NCBI GenBank assembly: GCA_017990305.1
Contig: JAGNOB010000144.1
Location: 1 to 5,690, forward strand
Reading direction: 5' to 3'
Length of the DNA: 5,690 nucleotides
Source: Leucobacter sp.
GTDB taxonomy: Bacteria; Actinomycetota; Actinomycetes; Actinomycetales; Microbacteriaceae
Below the pieces are notes generated by a model, which saw nothing but the letters and a program-made list of their open reading frames with translations, ran no database searches and was not told where the DNA came from. Position 1 is the stretch's first letter. Each line of letters begins with the position of its first letter. The position numbers and the translations under genes are program-made. Below are positions 1 through 5,171 of this stretch, one piece after another.

Positions 1-86
1 GTCGAGATGATCGATCCTGAACGGTCAAAGATAATTGCGCGACTCGAGGTCGTGCCCTGATCGATTGCGACTACATAGTCAGACAT
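1..86 (-). CDS. glpK: Glycerol kinase, N-terminal 28 codons (partial)
   Basis: Glycerol kinase uses ATP to phosphorylate glycerol to sn-glycerol-3-phosphate in the cytoplasm, trapping what GlpF admits. Reading leftward from the ATG at 86-84, the protein begins MSDYVVAIDQGTTSSRAIIF. The DQGTTSSR segment is the near-invariant N-terminal phosphate-binding loop of the FGGY kinases, in the form typical of GlpK. Only about 28 residues are present and the gene continues past the left edge, so the rest of the enzyme cannot be judged. A good ribosome binding site (AAAGGA) sits 7 nt upstream of the start. The gene follows glpF by 24 nt on the same strand, so it is very probably co-transcribed as the distal gene of a glpD-glpF-glpK operon. 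The family call is strong despite the short length, because this signature plus the neighbours leaves little alternative. Confidence 0.95.
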   Translation of the reverse strand, partial: MSDYVVAIDQGTTSSRAIIFDRSGSIIS

Positions 87-93
87 AGCGTGT

Positions 94-99
94 TCCTTT
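94..99 (-). promoter_or_regulatory. Ribosome binding site of glpK
   Basis: Read on the minus strand, AAAGGA lies 7 nt before the glpK ATG, inside the 24-nt glpF-glpK gap. It fixes the kinase start and supports translation from a shared glpF-glpK message. I see no promoter in so short a gap. Confidence 0.75.
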
Positions 100-110
100 C
101 GCAGTGGCCG

Positions 111-866
111 TTAGGCGGCGAGTGAGAGTAGAGCGGGAGAGGCGAGAGCGGCGATCACGCCACCGACGAGCGGGCCGACAACGGGTACCCAAGCGTAGCC
201 CCAGTCGCTGGTGCCCTTGCCCTTGATCGGGAGGATCGCGTGTGCGATGCGCGGGCCGAGGTCACGTGCCGGGTTGATGGCGTAGCCGGTGGCACCGCCA
301 AGCGATGCGCCGATACCGACGACGACGAGTGCGACGGGGAGAGCTGCGAGCGGCCCGAGCCCTCCGGGAACGCCGACCTCGATGTCGCCGTAATCGGCGA
401 ACGCGAAGATCGCGAACACGAGCACGAACGTCGCGATGACCTCAGTGATGAAGTTCCAGCCGTACGAGCGAATCGCCGGACCGGTCGAGAACACGGCGAG
501 CTTGTCCGCTGCGTCTGGCTCGTCGTCGAAGTGCTGCTTGTAGCTCACCCAGCAGAGAATAGCGCCGACGATTGCGCCGAGCATTTCTGCAGCGAACGCG
601 ACGAAGAACATCTCCGCGGTGATGGTGCCTGCAACGAGCAGACCGATGCCTACGGCGGGGTTCAGGATCGCGCCTGAGTATGCGGAGACGAGCACACCCA
701 TAAACACTGCGAGGCCCCAGCCCCAGTTCACCATAAGGAAGCCGCCGGCATTGCCCTTGGTCTTCGCGAGCGCAACGTTGGCGACGACGCCACAGCCCAG
801 CAGCACGAGGAGCCCCGTGCCGACGAATTCGGACAGGAAATACAGCCCGAGGTTGATGTCATTCAT
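111..866 (-). CDS. glpF: Glycerol facilitator / aquaglyceroporin (MIP family)
   Basis: This inner-membrane channel lets glycerol and other small polyols diffuse into the cell. The 251-residue length is normal for the family. Hydrophobic segments fit six membrane helices at about 8-29, 44-62, 84-107, 135-157, 171-191 and 227-248. There are two half-helix loops, with NPA motifs at 69-71 and 198-200. The second repeat reads AINPARDLGPR. Its Arg201 matches the selectivity-filter arginine (E. coli GlpF Arg206), and Tyr195 takes the place of Phe200. Trp50 lies within one alignment position of E. coli Trp48. Together these point to a glycerol channel, not a water-only aquaporin. One oddity: the first loop reads SGAILNPAV, with Ile67 where most family members have His (SGAHLNPAV). 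The gene lies 134 nt after glpD and 24 nt before glpK on the same strand. The ATG at 866-864 is the only reasonable start, but its ribosome site is unusually distant. Confidence 0.96.
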   Translation of the reverse strand: MNDINLGLYFLSEFVGTGLLVLLGCGVVANVALAKTKGNAGGFLMVNWGWGLAVFMGVLVSAYSGAILNPAVGIGLLVAGTITAEMFFVAFAAEMLGAIVGAILCWVSYKQHFDDEPDAADKLAVFSTGPAIRSYGWNFITEVIATFVLVFAIFAFADYGDIEVGVPGGLGPLAALPVALVVVGIGASLGGATGYAINPARDLGPRIAHAILPIKGKGTSDWGYAWVPVVGPLVGGVIAALASPALLSLAA

Positions 867-873
867 GTGTCTT

Positions 874-889
874 CATTGACCTTTCAATG
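874..889 (-). promoter_or_regulatory. Hairpin presenting the putative glpF ribosome binding site, with overlapping 5-codon ORF
   Basis: On the minus strand this reads CATTGA-AAGG-TCAATG, a perfect 6-bp inverted repeat with the Shine-Dalgarno-like AAGG as its 4-nt loop. AAGG is 13 nt from the glpF ATG, longer than usual. The TCAATG arm contains an ATG (876-874) that opens a 5-codon ORF, MKTHE, ending with TGA at 861-859. This ORF overlaps the glpF start in another frame. The site may serve glpF directly, or serve the mini-ORF with glpF translated by coupling. The geometry is seen in the sequence; any regulatory role is inference. Confidence 0.45.
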
Positions 890-911
890 GCCCACTGCGC
901 ACCCATTCGGG

Positions 912-952
912 CACACCAGTGATCAGGACCGCGCGGGCGCGCGCCTGGTGTG
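912..952 (-). repeat. GC-rich inverted repeat in the glpD-glpF gap
   Basis: CACACCAG (912-919) and CTGGTGTG (945-952) are perfect 8-bp inverted arms around a 25-nt loop. The loop is nearly pure G/C in part and can fold further; GGCGCGCGCC at 936-945 is itself a palindrome. In the message the structure would lie between the glpD stop and the glpF start. No run of U follows on the minus strand, so it is not a standard intrinsic terminator. It could act as an RNA-processing or stability element that sets glpD apart from glpFK, or have no function. Confidence 0.5.
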
Positions 953-1000
953 TACGGAAAGCGAGGTGTCGGAAAGCACCCCGCGCGACCGGCTGCCCAA

Positions 1001-2722
1001 TCAGCCGGAAATAAAGGTTCCCCCCTTGCTCGAGTCGATGCGGTGCGCATCGCGCAGCAGCGCGATCATCCGCTCAGTTTCCGAAGTCTTTCGTGCGTCG
1101 TCCCAGCCGAGCGCTGGCGCGATCGCTTCCGCGGCAGCCCTGATTCGGGTCTCCGTCAGGCCACCGACGAAGCCAATCGAGGTGCGTCGGAGAAGCAGGT
1201 CGTCAAGGTGCACGGTCTGCTCGGACGCTGCGAGGAACGCGAGCTCAGCCGTCGAATACCCGGGAAGGGCTTCTAGCTCGGGGTCGTGCTCGGGCAACGC
1301 GTCGAGGATCTCGACTGCGCGGGTTCCGTAACGGTCAAGCAGGCTTTCAACGCGGCCCGCGTCGCGACCGTCGGCGTGCTCGGTGATCCACCGCTTGCGT
1401 GCGCTCGGGGTTGCCGGGAAACCGACACCGCCGCCGATCTGCCGGGTCTCGGTGCTGACCGTGCGCTGCCTGCCGAGCAGCGCGAGCGTATCGTTCGCAA
1501 GATGCTCAGCGAGCGCGCGGAACGTCGTCCACTTGCCGCCGACAAGGCTGAGCACGGGCACCCCGAGGGCATCAGACTGCACGATGCGGTAGTCGCGCGA
1601 GACGAAGCCGGGGGCGGTGTCGTCGTGGTGCGGCAGTGGCCGGATCCCAGAGAAGGAATACACGATGTGTGACCGGTCGACAGCGATGTTCGGGAAGACG
1701 TGCCCGACGAGGTCGAAGAAGTAGTCGACTTCGGCGTCGGTGCAGACGACGGGCTGTGACGGATCGGCATCGATGTCTGTCGTGCCGACGAGCACACGCC
1801 CTTTGAGCGGGTAGATGAGCACAATGCGACCGTCGGAGTGCTCGAAGAAGATCTCACGCCCAGCCGTCGCCGCGAGCAGCTCTGGGTGGTCGAGCACGAC
1901 ATGTGAGCCCTTCGTTCCGCCCATGTAGCGGGTCTGCTCACCGAGTGCCGAGTTCGTGATGTCGGTCCATGGGCCGCTCGTGTTGAGTACGACCTTCGCC
2001 GTAAAGTCAAAGTCCTCGCCCGTGGTCTCATCGCGCAGCGTCACCGTGCCGTCGTGCATGCCTGCACCGCTCACATAGTTCGCAGCGCGCGCACGATCGC
2101 CGCCCGCAAGCTCGCCGTCGTGCAGCACGTCGAGCGCGAGCCGCTCAGGGTCGTGCATCGAAGCGTCGTAGTAGGTGGCCGTGTACTTGATTCCGTCAGT
2201 CATGGCCGGCAGCTCGCTGAGCGATTTCTTTTTGCCGAGGAACCGGTGGCGGGGCACCTGGCCGCCGTCGCGGGAAAAGGTGTCATACATCAGCAGGCCC
2301 ATCTTGATGAGGGCCGCGCCGCGCTCGCGAGGCTTCCCGCGACCGTGCGTCACCAGGAGCCGGAAGGGGGCGGAGAGGATGCCAGAGAACGTCGAGAAGA
2401 TTGGGATCGTCGTCTCGAGTGGGCGAACGTAGTGGGGTGCAGTACGGAGTAGCCGGTTGCGTTCGGCAACTGACTCCTGCACGAGCCGGAACTCACCGTT
2501 CTCGAGGTAGCGGATGCCGCCGTGGATCATGTGACTCGACGCCGAGGATGCGCCGGAGACGAAGTCACCACGTTCGACGAGTGCCACGTCGACTCCCTGG
2601 AGCGCGAGATCGCGGAATGTCGCAATGCCGTTGATGCCCCCACCGATGACGAGCACATCAGCGTGTGGGCGCTCCCTGAGACGTGCAACGTTCGGCCGAA
2701 GCGAACCGGGACTCAGATGCAT
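1001..2722 (-). CDS. glpD: FAD-dependent glycerol-3-phosphate dehydrogenase
   Basis: GlpD oxidises sn-glycerol-3-phosphate to dihydroxyacetone phosphate, passing electrons through FAD to membrane quinones; in this family the enzyme is membrane-associated. The 573 residues fit the long Gram-positive/actinobacterial form (E. coli GlpD is about 501). An FAD Rossmann motif, VIGGGINGIATFRDLALQG, spans about 25-43. The stretch SSHMIHGGIRYLENGEF (62-78) holds His67, Arg71 and Tyr72, matching the E. coli active-site trio. GIRPL (359-363), SRDY (375-378) and GGKWTTFR (395-402) supply Arg361, Arg376 and Lys397, counterparts of E. coli Arg317, Arg332 and Lys354. The DAO C-terminal cap follows from about 420. 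No key residue is missing. The start at MHLSPG is chosen because AGAGAGG lies 9 nt upstream and the FAD fold begins 20 residues in. A longer in-frame reading would run through the intergenic region into the divergent regulator. It is the first gene of the glpDFK operon. Confidence 0.97.
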   Translation of the reverse strand: MHLSPGSLRPNVARLRERPHADVLVIGGGINGIATFRDLALQGVDVALVERGDFVSGASSASSHMIHGGIRYLENGEFRLVQESVAERNRLLRTAPHYVRPLETTIPIFSTFSGILSAPFRLLVTHGRGKPRERGAALIKMGLLMYDTFSRDGGQVPRHRFLGKKKSLSELPAMTDGIKYTATYYDASMHDPERLALDVLHDGELAGGDRARAANYVSGAGMHDGTVTLRDETTGEDFDFTAKVVLNTSGPWTDITNSALGEQTRYMGGTKGSHVVLDHPELLAATAGREIFFEHSDGRIVLIYPLKGRVLVGTTDIDADPSQPVVCTDAEVDYFFDLVGHVFPNIAVDRSHIVYSFSGIRPLPHHDDTAPGFVSRDYRIVQSDALGVPVLSLVGGKWTTFRALAEHLANDTLALLGRQRTVSTETRQIGGGVGFPATPSARKRWITEHADGRDAGRVESLLDRYGTRAVEILDALPEHDPELEALPGYSTAELAFLAASEQTVHLDDLLLRRTSIGFVGGLTETRIRAAAEAIAPALGWDDARKTSETERMIALLRDAHRIDSSKGGTFISG

Positions 2723-2731
2723 GACTTTTGG

Positions 2732-2738
2732 CCTCTCT
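2732..2738 (-). promoter_or_regulatory. Ribosome binding site of glpD
   Basis: AGAGAGG on the minus strand lies 9 nt before the glpD ATG at 2722. It decides between this start and more upstream in-frame starts, which have no role once the divergent regulator is recognised. Confidence 0.65.
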
Positions 2739-2764
2739 ATGGACGTTCTTTCAGCATGCTCGCA

Positions 2765-2802
2765 CAGTGCACTGAATTGCAAAGCACGTGCACATATGTG
2801 CA
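2765..2802. promoter_or_regulatory. Candidate operator array in the divergent glpD / regulator intergenic region
   Basis: The 108-bp region between the two divergent starts holds four TGCA cores starting at 2768, 2778, 2789 and 2799, spaced 10, 11 and 10 bp, so all fall on about the same face of the helix. Their six-base contexts are GTGCAC, TTGCAA, GTGCAC and GTGCAA. Perfect palindromes include CAGTGCACTG (2765-2774), GCACGTGC (2784-2791) and the 14-bp TGCACATATGTGCA (2789-2802). An AGCATGCT palindrome is nearby at 2753-2760. SorC-family regulators commonly bind as dimers or tetramers to repeated palindromic sites beside their own gene, so this is the natural operator. It probably overlaps the promoters of both directions. 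I could not place -35/-10 boxes with confidence on either strand. Confidence 0.6.
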
Positions 2803-2819
2803 AGACTTGGCAGTGAACG

Positions 2820-2824
2820 AAGGA
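2820..2824 (+). promoter_or_regulatory. Ribosome binding site of the SorC-family regulator
   Basis: AAGGA lies 6 nt before the ATG at 2831, ideal spacing. It selects this start over earlier in-frame ATGs, which would put the N-terminus inside glpD, and over the internal ATG at codon 10. Confidence 0.8.
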
Positions 2825-2830
2825 AACGAG

Positions 2831-3799
2831 ATGCCGGCAGAGCAAAAACGTGTGAAAATGCGCGAGGCGCTCGCCGCCGCGCACCTGTACTATCGGCAGG
2901 ACTTCACGATGGAGGCCATCGCAGCAGAACTCGGTGTTTCTCGCTCCTCGGTCTCCCGCCTGCTGCGATACGCGAGAGAGTCTGGGCTTGTTGAGATCCG
3001 TATCCACTCACCACAGGAAGCGCGTTCACGCGTCGAACAGCGCTTTACCGACCGTTTCGGCGTGACGGCACACGTCGTCCCCGGATCGGGCAGACTCTCG
3101 GAAGCCGAGCAACTCGACCGCACCGCCCAGGCCGCCGCCCACCTCATTGCGGCGAGTGTGAAGCCCCGATCCGTTATCGGCGTGGCCTGGGGCTCCACCA
3201 TGAGCGCTGTCGCTCAGCACCTCGGCAGCTCCGAGAAACACGGCGTGCAGCTTGTGCAAATGAACGGTGCGGCGAACGGGTACTCGACGGGAGTGCAGTA
3301 CTCGACTGAGCTGCTCGGCGGCTTCGCTGAGAAACTCTCCGCTGAGGTCTTTCAGCTCCCAGTCCCCGCGATCTTCGATGACCCGACGACCCGCGAAGCA
3401 CTGTGGCGAGAACGCTCCGTGGCTCGCGTGCTTGACATGCAAGCGGCAGCGAACATGTTCGTCTTCGGTCTCGGATCGCGCATCGGCGACCCGCGGTCGC
3501 ACATCTACTCGGGCGGGTACCTTGGTGCTGACGATCTGAATGAGCTCGCGGGGCACAGCGTCGTCGGGGACTGTGCAAGCAGGTTCTATCGGCTCGATGG
3601 CAGCACAGCGGGAATCCCGATCAACGACCGCTCCAGCGGCCCACCGTTCGAGATTGTCCGGCGCGCACCACGACGCATCTGCGTCGTGTCCGGTGCGACA
3701 AAACGCGACAGCCTCCGCGGCGCACTTGCGGCCGGAATCATCACAGATGTTGTGGTTGACGAGGCGCTTGCCCGACTCGTGCTCGCGGTGGAGGAGTAG
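2831..3799 (+). CDS. SorC-family (sugar-binding) transcriptional regulator, probable regulator of the glp operon
   Basis: This is a DNA-binding regulator of 322 residues, the usual SorC-family length. A helix-turn-helix occupies about residues 26-47 (FTMEAIAAELGVSRSSVSRLLRYAR), followed by GLVEIRI, the typical wing strand. From about 62 to the end comes the SorC sugar-phosphate-binding domain. It includes GVAWGSTM (117-124), a family-typical glycine-rich loop (GxGWG-like), and a later VFGLGSRIGD stretch. Family members sense phosphorylated sugars or polyols, and ligand binding changes DNA affinity. The gene is divergent from glpD across a 108-bp region rich in palindromes. It therefore most likely controls glpDFK and itself, with glycerol-3-phosphate or dihydroxyacetone phosphate as the probable effector. 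That assignment is inference from position. It is not the DeoR-family GlpR known from E. coli, so I give no symbol. No defect is visible. Confidence 0.93.
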   Translation: MPAEQKRVKMREALAAAHLYYRQDFTMEAIAAELGVSRSSVSRLLRYARESGLVEIRIHSPQEARSRVEQRFTDRFGVTAHVVPGSGRLSEAEQLDRTAQAAAHLIAASVKPRSVIGVAWGSTMSAVAQHLGSSEKHGVQLVQMNGAANGYSTGVQYSTELLGGFAEKLSAEVFQLPVPAIFDDPTTREALWRERSVARVLDMQAAANMFVFGLGSRIGDPRSHIYSGGYLGADDLNELAGHSVVGDCASRFYRLDGSTAGIPINDRSSGPPFEIVRRAPRRICVVSGATKRDSLRGALAAGIITDVVVDEALARLVLAVEE

Positions 3800-3806
3800 C
3801 CCCTGC

Positions 3807-3824
3807 GCTGGGCAACCACCCGGC
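3807..3824 (+). other. Weak hairpin just after the regulator gene
   Basis: GCTGGG (3807-3812) can pair with CCCGGC (3819-3824) with one G-U pair and a 6-nt loop, 7 nt after the regulator stop. Alternatively CGCTG (3806-3810) pairs with CAGCG (3824-3828). There is no following T run, so it is at best a weak or factor-dependent terminator. Transcription may well continue into dinB, 59 nt downstream of the regulator. Confidence 0.25.
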
Positions 3825-3858
3825 AGCGAATGTCAGCGGAGTGTGGTGTGATTGGAGT

Positions 3859-5085
3859 GTGGGAACCGGGCCGAGAACGACACCGTCGATGCTGCACGTC
3901 GACATGGATGCGTTCTTCGTATCCGTCGAGCTCTTAGACAGGCCCGAGCTGAAAGGCCTGCCTGTCGCGGCCGCGCACGATACCGCCCGGTCAGTCGTTT
4001 CGAGCGCGAGTTACGAGGCGAGACGGTTCGGCGTGCGGTCAGCCATGCCCGTTGGGCGAGCCAAGCAGCTCTGCCCACAGCTTGTGCTCGTCACACCGGT
4101 GTTCGAGAAGTACCGGGTAGCCTCGCGTCAGGTGATGGAAATCTTCCGCGAGTTCACGCCCCTCGTTGAGCCACTGAGCATTGACGAGGCGTTTCTCGAC
4201 GTTGCCGGATCGGTCGGGATCTTTGGCCCGCCGATCGAGATCGCCAGACTCATTCGAGAACGGGTGCTCGAGCGCACCGGGCTCCCTGTCTCAGTGGGCC
4301 TCGCCGGCACGAAGTTCGTCGCAAAACTCGCTTCGCAGCGCGCAAAGCCCGATGGGATCCTCGAGATTCCGCCAGCGAGAACGCTCGAGTTTCTGCATCC
4401 GCTCCCGATCGGGGCCATGTGGGGCGTCGGTGCCGCGACCGAACGGGCGCTGAAGACGCGCGCGATCCACACGGTCGGAGACCTCGCCCGCGAACCGTTG
4501 CCGTCTCTTCGCGGCATCGTCGGCAACGCGAGCGCCGAGCGGCTGCACGAACTTGCGAATGGCCGTGATGCTCGCGGCGTCGAGACCAGCAGAGTCGAGA
4601 AAAGCATTGGGCACGAGGAGACCTTCGCCACCGATGTCGCCGACCCCGAGAAGCTCGAACGCGAGCTGCTGCGGCTCGCGACCCGCACGTCTGAGCGGCT
4701 CCGTGATGCCGACCTCGAGGCGCGCACGGTCGCTATCAAGGTGCGGTGGGACACCTTCGAGACTGTCACACGCTCTCGCACGCTTCCCGAGCCGACAAAC
4801 GCAACACAGCGCGTGTACCGTACGGCTCGCGAGCTCTTCGACGCTCTCTCACCGGGCGGGCGCCCCGTGCGCCCCGTGCGGCTTATCGGCGTGCGCGCCG
4901 AGCAACTCGTGCCTGCTGGCAGCGAGGGGCAGGCGCTGTGGGACGACGACGAGCAGTGGCGAGCGGTCGACTCTGCTGTCGACGAGGTGCGTGAACGGTT
5001 TGGTGCGCTCGGGCTGACGTCTGCGCGGCTGCTTGGCGGTCGCGACGACGTCGTGGACCCGCGATCGCTGCAGGATCCGGGCTAG
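3859..5085 (+). CDS. dinB: DNA polymerase IV (Y-family, translesion)
   Basis: DinB copies past damaged bases with low fidelity and no proofreading. With the start used here the protein is 408 residues. HVDMDAFFVSVE (13-24) carries the metal-binding Asp15 and the steric-gate Phe20 that excludes ribonucleotides. SYEARRFGVRSAMP (51-64) is the finger motif. SIDEAFLD (107-114) gives the catalytic pair Asp109-Glu110. KFVAKLASQRAKPDG (152-166) ends the palm, a helix-hairpin-helix thumb (WGVG...VGDLA) covers about 181-235, and the little finger runs to about 350. QALW at 358-361 sits where family members carry a sliding-clamp-binding peptide; that role is inference. All catalytic residues are present. 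The start is uncertain: GTG 3859 is preferred because codons from there look coding and read GTGPRTTPS. GTG 3841 and ATG 3889 are alternatives, and none has a well-spaced ribosome site. The gene lies 59 nt after the regulator and ends in a tandem repeat. Confidence 0.94.
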   Translation: MGTGPRTTPSMLHVDMDAFFVSVELLDRPELKGLPVAAAHDTARSVVSSASYEARRFGVRSAMPVGRAKQLCPQLVLVTPVFEKYRVASRQVMEIFREFTPLVEPLSIDEAFLDVAGSVGIFGPPIEIARLIRERVLERTGLPVSVGLAGTKFVAKLASQRAKPDGILEIPPARTLEFLHPLPIGAMWGVGAATERALKTRAIHTVGDLAREPLPSLRGIVGNASAERLHELANGRDARGVETSRVEKSIGHEETFATDVADPEKLERELLRLATRTSERLRDADLEARTVAIKVRWDTFETVTRSRTLPEPTNATQRVYRTARELFDALSPGGRPVRPVRLIGVRAEQLVPAGSEGQALWDDDEQWRAVDSAVDEVRERFGALGLTSARLLGGRDDVVDPRSLQDPG

Positions 5086-5095
5086 TCGAAGCCCG
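5078..5095 (+). other. Hairpin spanning the dinB stop codon
   Basis: CGGGCT (5078-5083) and AGCCCG (5090-5095) are perfect 6-bp arms with a 6-nt loop, and the TAG stop (5083-5085) begins in the left arm. The right arm is the start of the first tandem repeat unit, and GCCCG recurs in every unit, so the left arm could pair with any of them. No T run follows directly, so it is not a canonical terminator. Confidence 0.35.
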
Positions 5096-5165
5096 CAACG
5101 CCTCGGCCCGCGACGCCTCGGCCCGCGACGCCTCGGCCCGCGACGCCTCGGCCCGCGACGCCTCA
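5091..5165. repeat. Five tandem copies of a 15-bp unit between convergent dinB and the DUF2017 gene
   Basis: The unit GCCCGCGACGCCTCG occurs five times head to tail with no spacers. Unit 1 has one change (GCAACG for GCGACG), units 2-4 are identical, and unit 5 ends in A, not G. A further GCCC (5166-5169) begins a sixth copy before a TTTTA. The array takes 75 of the 86 bp between the dinB stop and the DUF2017 stop. Because 15 is a multiple of three, every frame reads as a pentapeptide repeat; the dinB frame gives PATPR. The near-identity of the units indicates recent expansion by slippage. No protein-coding role is evident given the stop codons on both sides. Confidence 0.95.
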
Positions 5166-5171
5166 GCCCTT

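Noticed and set aside
240..677. 145-codon plus-strand frame inside glpF
   Set aside because: It is antisense to a clear membrane channel gene; the translated product is charged, unstructured in appearance and resembles nothing known.
2784..2803. CRP/GlxR-type cAMP receptor site in the divergent region
   Set aside because: The palindromes have GTGCAC/TGCA cores and do not fit the TGTGA-N6-TCACA pattern, so a local regulator is the simpler explanation.
2522..2830. Upstream extension of the regulator frame into glpD
   Set aside because: It lies antisense to the glpD start and does not resemble a SorC N-terminus. AAGGA with ideal spacing selects the ATG at 2831.
2723..3007. N-terminal extension of the glpD frame by 95 codons into the regulator gene
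   Set aside because: The extension covers the palindromic intergenic region and the opposite-strand HTH-coding part of the regulator. It has no GlpD homology, and the GlpD fold and ribosome site fit the start at 2722.
3806..3828. Intrinsic terminator after the regulator
   Set aside because: The stem is short with a mismatch or wobble and no T tract follows; kept only as a weak hairpin.
4128..4781. 217-codon minus-strand frame inside dinB
   Set aside because: It is an antisense shadow of a high-GC gene with Ser/Arg-rich low-complexity protein. The plus-strand DinB has every catalytic motif.
5091..5165. CRISPR array
   Set aside because: The 15-bp units are directly abutting with no spacers and no cas genes nearby. 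It is a simple tandem repeat.
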